A stretch of DNA of 64,000 nucleotides from Rhabditophanes sp. KR3021 (lineage: Eukaryota > Nematoda > Chromadorea > Rhabditida > Alloionematidae): contig CAUJLY010000005.1 of the NCBI GenBank assembly GCA_963281155.1, forward strand, positions 992,001 to 1,056,000, written 5' to 3'. The stretch's first letter is position 1. Every line of letters begins with the position of its first letter. The translations under genes and the position numbers were made by a program. The notes under the pieces were generated by a model that saw only the letters and a list, made by a program, of their open reading frames with translations, was not told the origin of the DNA and searched no databases. Positions 1 to 11,496 of this stretch are shown piece after piece.

Positions 1-80
1 ATCACCTCTTTTGATCTTATCCTAATTTTTGATTTTTATAAAAAAACGATTTCCCATTGTGTCATCCCGAAATAACTTGC

Positions 81-1086
81 CGGTGGACAATTTGATGCCT
101 ATGTAAGTATGCCAGGCCTTCTAATATTTGAGCTGATATGAGGGCTATCACACTTTCTTCAAGACGCATTTGAGTGACAACTTCTGTCAGACTTCCCCGC
201 TCCATGTATTCCATCACCACCCATAATTCTTCTTCAACGAGATAGCTGTTGAAGATCTTGACAATATTAGAATGTGAAAAGTCACGCATCAGCACAACTT
301 CGTTGAAAAGAAGTTCACGCCGTTGTTGACCTTTTAATTTCATCTTTTTGACTGCAACAGTTGCTCCTGATGCAACAAATTTGCCACGGAAAACAAGAGA
401 CGTAGAACCTTCCCCGATTTGGACAAATTCTTTAATTGCTCCTCTTGGGTCACCTTTATCCACCACACATTCCAATGAATGCTTGAACTCCTCATCTGAC
501 ATTGCTTTGGTTTGCTGAATAGGACCGATACTGGCATTTTCTTTTCTAGAAAGAGGACAACCATTGTTCCCTTTGGAGTCTTGTCGAGTAGACGTATTGA
601 CTTCCGTAGCACATTTTCTCAAACTAGGCGACTTAACATTAACCTTAGTCCCTACAATTCTCCCCGCTTCAGGTGATCTGAATGAATCACATCTTTTATA
701 GTATTGCGTCGATGGACTTCTAAAAGGACTTGCACTTGGCGATGCCATAAAAGCATTTCGAGACCCCATGTTCGAATGATTGTACTTCGAAACTGCCGAC
801 TCTGGCCTACTTCCACATTCACTTCTATCACCCCAAACGATTCTTTTATAATGCGACAAATCATAGGGAGTAAACTTGGCTGGGTCTATCGGCTTCCGCT
901 TTGGATTATTTTTTCCCAATCCTAAAATAGTCAGCCATTGCTAAAAATTAATCAACTTAAAAATCACACTTGTAGACACTTACTTTCGGTAACCCTTCAT
1001 AACTGCAATTAATAGGATCATATGTAGCATGTATTCTGTGTTGAAACCCATGAGGAGTAGAAATATCTTCCTTCTTAAGTTTCATT
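81..1086 (-). CDS. p21-activated kinase, group II (PAK4/mbt-like), partial
   Basis: This is a serine/threonine kinase that acts downstream of Cdc42/Rac on cytoskeleton and adhesion. Exon 1 (984-1086) starts at ATG 1086 and encodes a CRIB motif, ISTPHGFQHRIHATYD. It splices in phase 0 to exon 2 (81-940), which opens with QW, completing the usual GLP-x-QW end of a CRIB segment. A CRIB at about residue 8 followed by KPIDPAKFTP is typical of group II PAKs. A Ser-rich linker follows, then the kinase N-lobe with IGEGSTSLVFRG (Gly loop), VAVKKMK (ATP lysine), the hinge VMEYMERGSL, and YLHRHQIVHR. Translation stops just before the catalytic HRD aspartate, where a GC-AG-type donor (CACCG|GCAAGT) is visible. 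The rest of the C-lobe must lie left of the window. The nearest acceptor-like sites at positions 1-40 do not restore a clean HRD, so the next exon is not assigned. The family call is firm. Confidence 0.9.
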
Positions 1087-1287
1087 TTGATTTAATAATT
1101 AATATTTATAAATCAACCGTCGTTTATTAGTGCTTTTAGAGCATATCACTAAATTATTTAAAAAATGAGAGTTGATCTAAGTGGTGGTGATTTGAATGGT
1201 TAGAGACACGATGTTGGTAGAGTACGTATTAACAAAAAGATACTTTTAAACTTATTGAAATAGGATAGATTAGACGGATGACAAAAG

Positions 1288-1573
1288 ATGCTTTTTAATA
1301 GATTATTACAAGTGTTTAGTAAGTTTATTTATGAACCGCCTGCCTAATCAATTTTTATCTATTTAAGCTCCAAATGTGGTTAGAATTGCCGTTTTACCTG
1401 CTGCTGCTTTAGTCGGAACAATTGGAGTCATGCTAGAAAGGAAATTTCGCACACCAAAGAAGATTGAATACTTAGAATCTTCTATTGTCGATCAAAGAGC
1501 CAAGAGACTGGCCTCAGTGGATCCAAGTATATCTCAAGGAACAATTCCAAATACTTTGTCGGTTAATTCATGA
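1288..1573 (+). CDS. SMIM12-like small membrane protein
   Basis: This is a 78-residue protein in two exons, 1288-1318 and 1368-1573, separated by a 49-nt intron (GTAAGTT...TTTAAG). Joining the exons gives an N-terminus MLFNRLLQVFTPNVVRIAVL, then a hydrophobic segment ending PAAALVGTIGVMLERKF. The spacing of Pro, Val-Gly-x-Ile-Gly and Leu-Glu resembles the single transmembrane helix of SMIM12/UPF0767 proteins (small integral membrane protein 12). The charged tail with DQRAKR also fits that family. No biochemical role is established for the family as far as I know. It is divergent from PAK, with about 200 nt between the two ATGs. The first exon is inferred from the splice junction only, so the start is less certain than the second exon. 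Confidence 0.7.
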
Positions 1574-2158
1574 TGATTAATAAGTTATCTTATAGTTAAA
1601 TTTTGTCATTTGTTTTAATAATTAAATTAAATATCTCGAACACTTTTAATGCACATGCATTTAGGTCATTTGATCTATCAATGAACGTATAAATAGTCAA
1701 AATTAAAGTTGTTAGAGCTATGGGAAAATTGATAAATAGTATTCCACAATTGCAGACTTTAGTAATAACTATGTGAAAATAAATTTGTTACACAAACCAT
1801 CTCACCTTAGTTCTTATTACTCATTAAAACCTAATTACTTTAGTCCATTCAAAAATCCCTTAGTCAAACACCGTATTTCATGACTCATATAGCATAAATC
1901 TTTTGATATGTCCCTAATTTGGGCAATATAACTCGTTTCTTTGATTCGTATCGTGATATACGGGGCAATAGATTTGCAGATAAGGTTTGTTTTAAAGGAA
2001 ATGTATATTTAATTTGGTTGGAAGGAAGTTGGGGTTTTTTTAATATAAATATATAATGATATTTACAATAATACATAAAATAAAGCTGACATCAAGAGCC
2101 AAATTTGAACATAGCACCTTCTCTTTTTAACGAAGTCAGTGTGGTCACTTACAGCAAA
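1574..2158. other. intergenic, no gene seen
   Basis: This is AT-rich sequence between the SMIM12-like gene and the phospholipase-like gene. Short open frames on both strands show no recognisable protein. It presumably holds the 3' end of the upstream gene and the promoter of the downstream one. Confidence 0.5.
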
Positions 2159-2586
2159 ATGATTTTGTCCTGTCTCCTGCCAAAGCTAATTCTACTTATT
2201 TCCTTATTTAGTTTTGCTTTTGCAACAAATCAACTCCATAAACATCCGTTTAATGAACGTGCTTGGTATTGCGGAGTAGACTTGATAACAGAATTACTAG
2301 CTAAACAAGCGGTTACATCCCTTTGTACAACACAAGAGTGTACGTTTAACTAACCACTATCTAATCAATTTAATGTTTATTGTGTGTAGATAATCTAATT
2401 AACAAATGTTGTTATACACACGACAATTGCTATGGATTGAAGAAAGGCCAGCAAAAATGTGACAAGGAGTTTTGCAATTGTCTCAAAGTTGGATCCAAAG
2501 AATGTAAAGTCGTGGCCTTGGGATTCTGCATTGCAACGGAGTCACATGGAGAGAAGTCTTATATGGGTAAAAAAAGTGAATTGTGA
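2159..2586 (+). CDS. secreted phospholipase A2-like protein (nematode type)
   Basis: The start is the ATG at 2159; the same frame is open a little further upstream but without an ATG. Exon 1 (2159-2339) encodes a hydrophobic signal peptide of about 22 residues (MILSCLLPKLILLISLFSFA), followed by a WYCG segment. Exon 2 (2390-2586) follows a 50-nt intron and carries the family signature CCYTHDNCYG with the catalytic His-Asp pair. It also carries several cysteines (CDKEFCNCL, KECK, GFC) expected to form disulfides. The product is about 125 residues. This fits short secreted PLA2-like proteins of nematodes, which would hydrolyse the sn-2 ester of phospholipids. The calcium loop is not clearly conserved, so activity is uncertain. 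A GGTAAAA sequence near the end could be another donor, in which case the C-terminus would differ. Confidence 0.75.
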
Positions 2587-2899
2587 CGTCAATACGAAGT
2601 TAATTATTGCCATTATAAACATTTAATTATTTTAAACTAAACACATTGAGTAAATGAAGGTCTTTTATTTAGATTTTATTATTTTTATCTTTGTTAAAAA
2701 ATGTAATTTCACAAGAAGATTGCATTATTAAATAATAATGTATATACAATACAAAAATTAAGGAACAATATATATTATTAAGAACAAATACATTGATTTA
2801 ATGAGACAAATAATCGCGGAAAATTTAATTTTAAATCATTTTATAATGAAGTCAGAATAGAACTTTGTAAAAAGAATAATTTACCCAACATGAAATAAA

Positions 2900-3940
2900 C
2901 GACTGTTTATATTTGCAGCAAAGGCAAATATTGTTATTTGAAACATCAGGAATAATATCTTTCGGTTTTCCATTTTAGTGCAATTAGGACTTTGTTCATG
3001 AGATCTACATATTATTCCGATGATTTTAAACAATGCTGGATATTCAAATTCTTTGAGTTTTATACAACCTAGAGTTTGGCAAAGTTGACAAAAAATTGTT
3101 TGTTCTAGGATTCGTAAAAACTATTATCACACAGTTTCAATTTGCTCAAATTAGGATGAGCAAATGCTAATTATTTTCCGATATCATTAATAATGAATTT
3201 TAATTCTTGAATTATAAATGTTGTTAAAAATGAGGAAAATAAACAAACACTTTCCTTAAGTATAATAATTTCTTCGTCAGACAAAAAAAATGTTGCGACG
3301 AGATTTCTAATTCTTTCAGATTGGCATAAAATAAATGTTTGGAGATTGAAGTTTTATTTTCGTTCATAGTATTAGAAAATAGTTGAGTTACTGTTGTGTA
3401 TCTAAGATTTTTAAAATGAATTCTTCTGATTCTATTTGAATTCATAGTATCAACAAGATTGTTAACACTCTCCATCAATAAGCGGACCTGCTATAGCTAT
3501 TTTAGTTTCTAACTTTTTTAAGTTGATCAATTAGCCAAATATAGTATGAAGCATATTTGCAAGAACAAAATAGATATCAACATTGGAATTAGGAAAAAAT
3601 GTTGTAATTGAATTTCAAGAATTGTGATGAAATCATACCATTCTAAAGATATTATGTTGAGTAGCTCATTAAGCCAGGTTCATTATTCCAGACGGTAATA
3701 CCAAATAATCGGTTATAAATGCAGCGTCGTTTACCAAAATAATTTTAGGCCATTATAATGATTATATTTATTGCCACCTATCCCTGGAAAAGTTGTAGTT
3801 CTTACTTTATCGCATAAATTATAATATCTCGTATTCGTATTGGATAATGCGATTGAGGTCAGTATATTATGTGTGCAATACTTTGATATTTGAGATTGAT
3901 TAAGGGCAACTTCCATGGCTTGTTTATTTGAAGAATTCAT
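2900..3940 (-). pseudogene. decayed LRR/F-box-like gene remnant
   Basis: Several short minus-strand reading frames follow each other with stops and frame changes. They include 3940-3731 (begins MNSSNKQAMEVALNQ, with CTHNILTSIALSN), 3478-3224 (RRIHFKNLRYTTV...YANLKELEISS) and fragments near 3140-2900 (NLKLCDNSF; IKLKEFEYPALFKIIGI). The repeated Leu-x-x-Leu pattern resembles leucine-rich repeats of nematode F-box proteins. The last fragment matches one at 49.9 kb (CIELFEYPASFGIPRI), which supports a real ancestral gene rather than chance frames. I could not assemble an intact reading frame. The F-box identity is an inference; the homology between the two loci is seen directly. Confidence 0.4.
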
Positions 3941-4956
3941 TTTATAATAGCAGAAATAATTGTAATCGTAAATAAATAAAGAGTTTTTATAAATATATAA
4001 AGTTATTTAATCCAAGTATCGAAAGCAGCAAAAGTGTTTCCTAGATATGTGATTGCTTATGTGTTTTTTCAGCCTTAAATAGTCAATAGTCAATTGAACC
4101 ACGGTATGTAATATGTTTTACTCCAATAAGATACCACTGTTACTAAGCATTTTGTGAATATGCCAAGTTTCTTTCATTAGGGTAGATTAGAGATATCCAA
4201 CGACGATCCATTTTCATTTATTGTATTATGTACAGCTGGCAAGTATTGTTTTTAAATGTTAACACCAATTTATAGTATTAGAGCTTCTTGAGGTGTCTAT
4301 GTAAAACTATACTTTATATTTTGTTTTTGATCCTAGTTTTTAAAGAATGTAAATTGTCAGACAAGATATGACTAATCTTGCCAAAAAATTGCGGCCATAA
4401 ATGGAGGCTATCATTTAATTTTTCTTAAACTTCCCAATAAATGACAGGTAATGAATTAGTTTGAAACAGAATTACATGATGATCTGTATGACTAAAATTA
4501 TTTTATTTATTTTCATAAGAAACCTAAATTATTTTATCATTCGCACATATCCCTTTGCAAACTTTCCTATTACACATAAAATCCTTGTTAATATCAAATA
4601 TTTGCCCTACAACGTAGGCGTATTCACATATCAACCACAACACATCCAAAACATCATTTTAAAAAATAAGTTTATTTCCAAAATTAATAAAAAGCTGGTT
4701 TAATATGTACATTAAAGTATTGCATATTTTTAAGATTGATATACTAATAAAAATATATCTTGATTGTACATATTATTTGATCACCATTATAAAGCAGAAA
4801 GTAAATAATACTTCGAGATACTAAAAGAGAATATACTAACGTATTTGAAGAGAAAAATAGAAAGATGGAGTGGATCGGGATGATTTGATCAAATTGAACC
4901 TGTTTCAATGATGGACAGTGATTTATCTCCAGAAAGACTTTTTTGAATTTGTACAT
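3941..4956. other. intergenic, no gene seen
   Basis: This is AT-rich DNA with short open frames that look compositional, such as a Lys/Ile/Asn-rich plus-strand frame at 4461-4703. Nothing in it is recognisable as a gene or RNA. Confidence 0.4.
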
Positions 4957-5565
4957 TTAGGCCTTTTGGGCTAAGACAGACATGTAATCGAGTTGATATC
5001 CAACATCGATCAGAACCTTGTCACGAATTAGGAATTTCTTGCAGCGAGAAAGTAATTCTTGTTCGATTTCAGAAAGATGATCATCCTTCACATGTGGAGC
5101 CATTTTCTTGACGCAATGCACTAATCTGATTGCGTACTCCAAGTTGCTGCCACTACATCCATGAGCTGATATGATTTGGTCGCAAATTTTATTTACGCAA
5201 GGTTCAATCGAAAGATAGGGATTGTTGTTTGGAATGCAAATGTAAACCAGCACTTTGAAGGAGGCAGACTTGTCATCAGGTTGGAAATCAACCCATTCAC
5301 TTCTGTAGCCAGCTCTTTCACGGTGATCCAGATAGGCAATTGTTTCTTCTTCTAGTTCTTTTGGCACATGATATGATACTCCCCAGCAGATACCTTCAGC
5401 TTCGGGAACAAGAGTGACAGCCCTTCCAGGATTATTCTCAGTACCTCTGTGGTCTGGAGAAAGTTGATAGAATCGGCGGACGAAACCTTTTAGAATTCCT
5501 GGCACTACAGCATCGTATTCGAAGTTCGTGTACCAAAGCAACGAACCATAACCGAACACGTACAT
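4957..5565 (-). CDS. ChaC-type gamma-glutamylcyclotransferase (ChaC2-like)
   Basis: This is a single-exon gene of 202 residues. ChaC enzymes cleave glutathione to 5-oxoproline and Cys-Gly in the cytosol, as part of glutathione turnover. The substrate-binding motif is at residues 5-9 (FGYGSLLW context). PGRAVTLV lies near residue 46, and the family's catalytic glutamate fits E83 in the segment YLDHRERAGY. Length is typical for ChaC2, and the sequence lacks the longer N-terminus of ChaC1. The start at MYVFGYGSLL is fixed by the motif, which must lie close to the N-terminus. It has no introns, unlike most neighbours. Confidence 0.93.
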   Translation of the reverse strand: MYVFGYGSLLWYTNFEYDAVVPGILKGFVRRFYQLSPDHRGTENNPGRAVTLVPEAEGICWGVSYHVPKELEEETIAYLDHRERAGYRSEWVDFQPDDKSASFKVLVYICIPNNNPYLSIEPCVNKICDQIISAHGCSGSNLEYAIRLVHCVKKMAPHVKDDHLSEIEQELLSRCKKFLIRDKVLIDVGYQLDYMSVLAQKA

Positions 5566-7758
5566 TTTAATATGTTTTTAACTTAAATCTGAAAAGATGA
5601 AAACAATAAATTTTAAGATAAAGCAAATTATTAAATAGTCAAAAACGAGAGGTACCGCAACAAACAAATTATACCAATTGAACTTTCTTTCCACAAAACA
5701 TGCATGGTTAATGTCTAGCAATAAAAAACATATTCAAATAACATCTAAATAATATTTTTGTTTTGTAAGCATCTGTTAATCATTTAAAAAATAGATGAAC
5801 ACGCTTTTTGGAAGCATTAATAAGAGGGATAGTTGTGTGGTTCTAGTAATTCGTTTGATTCTCTTTTATATATATTTATCTGTCAAAGGATGGCATCACA
5901 CTTTTTGTTACTTCAAAGTTGCATCATTTTTACGAAGCTAAACATATTAGCAAACAATTGAAAATTCATATATAAAGGCAGGTCAAGTTGCTAATTAGAT
6001 AGAAATGCAGTATTATATCTGGTGAGGGACAACCTTTTTTCGAATGTATGTATGCGAATGACGGTGATGATAACGTTACTATCATTCAAAAGAATGATGC
6101 AATACGAATAAAATTTTTTAGTACATTCGAACCAACCCAACTATTTTTCAGAGACCAGTGTGAGTTTATTAATTAAACAAGGAAAGTCTCATTATGTACA
6201 TATTAGTAATGATAAATAAATAATAATAGTAGTAAATATATTTGAAATTTAAAAGTAGCGACTTTATATACACGTAGAATTAGACCGGAAACCAACTAAT
6301 ACATTAATTAAATTAACTTAATTGGAGGTAGTTTTAAATATAACTTTTTCGATATATAAATAGATGTTGAATGTGCTCATAGATCATTCCAACCATAAAT
6401 ATTATTCAATTATTCAAATTAGTCTTATTTTGTCTATTATTAAAACAATAATAAATAGCCACGTTTACTTGACATGTTTACTTAAATTCGATATCAAAGC
6501 AATTTATGGCTAGGACCAAACATGAAAAATGTCTAGTACATATCCAATATTTGATAGAATATTTTGTTAAACTCATTTAAATATGATTTTCCAGCAATGC
6601 TGACGATGCCTTTAAAACTAGACATATGATTTCATTTCAATGGAGAAGGGATAAATAAATACATGTATTGTTCTCAACAATACACAACATTTTTTGTTAC
6701 TCAATGCAACTCGATTTTTTGTTTGGTTGTTTTTATTTATTCAACACCACGATTACATCATTTTTTCAACTTCTTTTGCAATGCGGACCAAAAAAATGTG
6801 GAGACATTTTCGAAAAGACGATAATAATGGAAAAAGCACTTAACATAGGTATTCCCTTCAATTACCCAAACAGAATTAGTGGTTATTATTTATTGTTGAC
6901 GACTATACTTATTTTGAATAATATTTAAAGAGCCTCGCACTTTTGTACCTCAGTAAATATTTACATATCTAATTGATACCCTCAAAACTTTCAATGACCA
7001 AAACTTATACACAAAATCAAGCTACTAAGAAAGTCCTGCTAACTTTGCAATAAAAGATTTTTCATTGTCTCTGATTATACTATATACATTTTGCCTTACC
7101 ACAAACCACATCGAAACAGCTGACAATTGCACCATATGTTTAGAGGACATTAAGCCTGGATACAAATGATGCTGTTCTAAAGAAAATAAGTATACATTAA
7201 ATGTCTGGGAAAAGTACATTAAGTATCTTATGTGTTTCATCTCTCTCACTTCCTTAGACCACTGGTCATGTGATGGGAACATTACTAAAACTATACGATT
7301 TTGTTTAGTTTAAAAGTATAACAACCAACAATTATACCCAACTTTATTGATACCACGCAAAAAAATTTGTAAACGATCAGTTTGATAATACTCGAATAAT
7401 CACATGTTTTATCATTGCTTTAAAAGCAATTTCCTTTAGCCCCGTTAATAGCCTTGTGTTGATGGGGTACAACTGAAAACGATAATCTTTTGTTTCTCAC
7501 CAACAACCATCCATTCAGCACTAAAAAATAGTCGTCATGTGAGCAACACATTTATCGCATTACCCTACCAACGAAGATAAAAAGAGTATAGTTTATTGGG
7601 GATGAGATGGAATATAATTTTTGAGTTCACCTAATTTTTAAGAAAATGAAGAACACACATTAAAATATACCTTTATTATAAAGAAGTTTCTCATTAAAAT
7701 AACCAATACGTAACATTCTTTTTAAAATGGTGCTTTAAGGTTTTCATGAGCGTGTTGC
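5566..7758. other. 2.2 kb intergenic region, no gene seen
   Basis: This is AT-rich DNA between the ChaC gene and PPCDC. A plus-strand frame at 6668-6928 and a minus-strand frame at 7025-7282 look compositional: no motif, no plausible splice partner, and biased Phe/Ile/Lys content. I see no tRNA or other structured RNA. Confidence 0.4.
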
Positions 7759-8597
7759 CTAACTAATGATTGCACCATCAACAATTTCAGCCACAACTGC
7801 ACAAATAGTTTCAACCTCACACATTCCACCCATTCCTAACTCCTTGCAAGCCAACATCTTCGAAATAGGACCAATCTGTCTCCATCCATACATTTCCTTA
7901 ATGGTTTCCAAGTTCCTCTGAACTATCCTGTTATTCCACATTTGAGTGTTCATCGCTGGAGCAAACAGAACTGGCTTTTCACTATCCCACGCCGTCACAA
8001 TTGATGTGAGAAGATTGTCGCATATACCAGCAGCAATTTTGGCCATCGTGTTAGCATCTAAAGGAGCTATCAACATACAATCTGCCCAGTTCTTCAACTC
8101 GATGTGGAGAATCGGATCGTTTATCTTCCCCCAACCCCATTGATCTACGTCTCGGAAAATGACAAACGGATCCTGGCAATTCCCGTCATCAAAAAAGAAT
8201 CGCGCTGTTTCTGTTGCCACTACCTATACGAATCATTTAAAGCCAGTTATAAACATCAAAAACTTACAAATATTTCAATTTGCTTTTGTGTCTTTACTTT
8301 TCTAACTTCGCCCACCAGTAAACGAAGCTTTGAAGCAGCAACTGATCCTGTCACACCTATTAAGAGCCGGAATGATGGTTCGATGCATTGAGTTCTATCA
8401 TTGATAGTTTTAGGTCCAAAATATAAATCTAATTTTGTCTATAAAATCAAACAAAATTATTGGTCGATCATGGGACCGACAAAACTTACAGCTGCATCTT
8501 TCAATTCTTTGCCGCTATACAAACAATTTCCAACTTCAGTTTTGCCATCCGTATTTGGCACTTCCTTCATATCGTTAGAATCTTTACTTCCATCCAT
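7759..8597 (-). CDS. phosphopantothenoylcysteine decarboxylase (PPCDC)
   Basis: This flavoprotein decarboxylates 4'-phosphopantothenoylcysteine to 4'-phosphopantetheine in coenzyme A synthesis. There are three exons, 8490-8597, 8268-8438 and 7759-8223, all joined in phase 0, giving 247 residues. Exon 2 carries the FMN-binding start FRLLIGVTGSVAASKL. Exon 3 has the conserved HIELKNWADCMLIAPLDANT, then ICDNLL, and the substrate-recognition clamp FAPAMNTQMW. An exon 2 acceptor at the nearer AG would put the protein out of frame. The acceptor TTTTATAG before position 8438 restores the frame and was chosen for that reason. An N-terminal extension of about 80 residues before the Rossmann-like core is not conserved and could be partly wrong. 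Confidence 0.93.
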
Positions 8598-11496
8598 TTT
8601 AAATCGGAATCAATGCTAATAATTTGCTTTCACTGATTAAACCAGACTGCTCAACCCAATTATATCTCATAACGAACGTCTGTTAACCTTGATTGGATTT
8701 AAAGCTATTAGCTTTTGAGCATGATTCATCTAGCAACTGCCATCATCACTTTTCAGATGCCTTTTCTGCATTTGGAACTTTAAAAATGATCGAAATCAAA
8801 CGTCCATTCAACACGATGACCTCTATCCCTCTCAAACTCAACACAAAACGAAAGGACAGTTTAACGGTTGACCCACACAACCATTCCCCACTTTTTTAGC
8901 ATACACACCAAGATGACCTTTCTCTTCAACACACCATCTGTCTTAAATGCCACATCTCATCCATCTGCCAAATGACCTACTTTTTCCTATATAAACCCAA
9001 ACCAAAAACCTAATGTCCACTCTATTTAACAACACACACACACACCAAGCCAAGTCTAGTTCTTCCGCCTCTAACTACCACACATTAACCTGTTTTCCAC
9101 TATGCATCTCTCCCCCAACTACACATATGCAAATTTCAGTCTCCCATCACCCAAAACCATCCTGACCTTCTCTCACCTGACCAAACCTTTTTTTGTGTGT
9201 TTATTTATATTTATATCACATCATCCTCCCCCAAAACTGACCATCCCCCAAATGACCGGCCGCCTCATCGCGATTCATTTATTTTAGTGAAAATATTTTA
9301 GTCACTACTTTTAGATGGCTCGGACAAGGTTGTTTGTCCATTTTTGTGTTACTTTATTTTTAGTTGGTGCCAAGGCAAAAAAGACATAGCATAGATAGAC
9401 AAGAATTCATTTAGGGAAGTAAGTACATTTAACTGCACCCCGCCTTGATGCAACCAGCCCAGGGTAAAAGCAGTCGTGTCATGTCTGTTTTAGTGAGACT
9501 GACTACACACACAACAACCCCTACCAACTTAACTTCTTTCACCATCACACTGCCTTCCCATCACTACAAAATGGGGGTACGCGCGCCAGTCCACTCCCTA
9601 CAACCACACTCATTTCAATGTTTGTGCTCGTTTAGGCCGGTCGCTTCCCTCAATTTCCTCTCTACTTAGATGTGTTTGTACAACATTTGGCACATATACA
9701 TACACATTCTAGTTGGGAATGAGTTGTTGTGTGGTATGGATATATATCAGTTCACAACAACAAAAAAGAGTTGCTTAATTCATAATTTAGATCCTTTAAA
9801 AGGTAAGTTGTGGCGGCTCATTGATTCAAGGAAGAGTAAAGTCTTTGGCTTAGTGAATAACGGTATTGACAACTGGGTATGTCTGATTTTGATAGTCCTA
9901 CCCGTAGTCCAATGCTGTCATTTATTAAGTTAATATTGAGGAGATGTTTTGGAGATGGCAACGAAGTTATGCCCAATTTTTTGTTTTTATCCTTCATCTT
10001 GTCTTTTCTTTCCCAATTTCTTGTTAATTACCTTTTTAATAAAGAAGAGTTGCCTTTCTTTTGTAACAACCAAATTTATTTGTGTTTTGTTGAATTACAT
10101 CTTTCGAATAAATAAAAAGACACAATTAATTTCCAACTTTTGAAATAACTTATTTGTACCTTTTAACAAAAATTCAAACTACAAAGGCATCAAATAATTC
10201 CAATTCATCAAATATTCCTACCTTCACCCAAAACATCCACTTTCCTTTCCAACCAAACAACCCCACTTTTTGCGAATCAATAAGACTAAGTTGACCTCGT
10301 GAGTGAGCTAGTCTTTTTAGTCAATTTTACGTTAACATACCCCTGTGGTAGGGATGAATTTAGTAGGGAAGTGTAGATAAAATTGCAAAGTCAGACATCT
10401 TGACAAAAGAAATGTTAATGGAAAGGGAAAGAGAGACATAGGCCTTTTATTTGGTTTACAGCCGTCGTCTTCCCATTGTAAAAAGGGACTTTTTGTGATC
10501 GTCAAGTAAGTGAAGAGAGAACACATTACTACTATATAAATTGCTTTTTATTTATGTAAATGTGAATGAATAGGATGGAGGCGAAGTGGATTGGAGACGG
10601 CCTTCTACTATCCAAGACTTTGTTCGATAGAGGAGTAGAGATGATGCCTATGACACATATATCATTTTTTAGTTCAATGTATGCTAAACCTTTTGAGAGT
10701 TAGGCATCTCTTAGTATCGCATCTTTTAGATGCAAGTCTATGAGACGGCAAAAGGATTGCATTTTGCGTGGTGGGGCGACGATGAATGTAGTTAAACTTA
10801 AAAGGGATATTTGAGATAAAATAGGAAATGAAGGCTTTTAGAGGATGAAAGCTCTTTGAGTTTATTGTAAATGTATGGTTTGATTTAAATATAAAAAGAA
10901 AATGTATGTTTTAATTAAACAGCAAACAAATTTAAACCAAGTATAGACACATCTTAGCCACCATATAACACAAACTACATTATCAATCGCCTCAAATTAA
11001 GACGAATTCGCAAAGATCTACCAGCAATTAATATCCACTTTCGGACGAAGACATATCATAATTAATCTCAACGATTCAAATAAATATGATCTATTGAAAA
11101 TGTATAACAAATTATCTTTTTAATGATGGACAAATAAATATTTAGATGTTTTGTTGGTGAATTGTAAATGTATTAGTTATTTTTTCAAAAATAATGGATG
11201 GGATGACCATGGTATTAAGGATCACATTTTAGCGGTACTTTCATCATTTTTTTGGTTAGTGGTGCAAAATAATAAATTTAATTGGTTGGGGTTGATAAAG
11301 TAGTATTTTAAGGTGGTAAGTTTGATAAGGTTTTAAATTGTCATGATTATGATTGGAAATGAAATAATGTTTATATATAAAATATATACGTTGCAAATGA
11401 ATAATGTATTTTTTAGTATTATAAATCTTTCCAACTACTTGGACGGTTCGAAGCAATTGTTAGTAGATGTGTCTTGTTTTATAATTTCGTTAAACG
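8598..11496. other. 2.9 kb gene-poor region with strand-biased composition
   Basis: I find no convincing gene here. From about 8.69 to 9.65 kb the plus strand is rich in C and A and poor in G, with CCC-rich stretches and a short CA repeat near 9030-9046. From about 10.3 to 10.9 kb the bias is the reverse, G-rich with few C. Open frames here have Pro/Thr/His-rich content, as expected from biased DNA. It could be regulatory, or an untranslated or noncoding transcript, but no specific element is recognised. Confidence 0.35.
9030..9046. repeat. short CA microsatellite
   Basis: An AACAACACACACACAC-type tract of about eight CA units lies within the C-rich, G-poor stretch. It is a simple repeat with no further meaning visible. 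Confidence 0.6.

Noticed and set aside
6668..7282. Two open frames (plus 6668-6928, minus 7025-7282)
   Set aside because: Composition-driven, no recognisable domain, no splice partners.
9102..9669. Pro/Thr/His-rich plus-strand frames in the C-rich stretch
   Set aside because: The amino-acid content follows from the strand-biased base composition; no conserved pattern.
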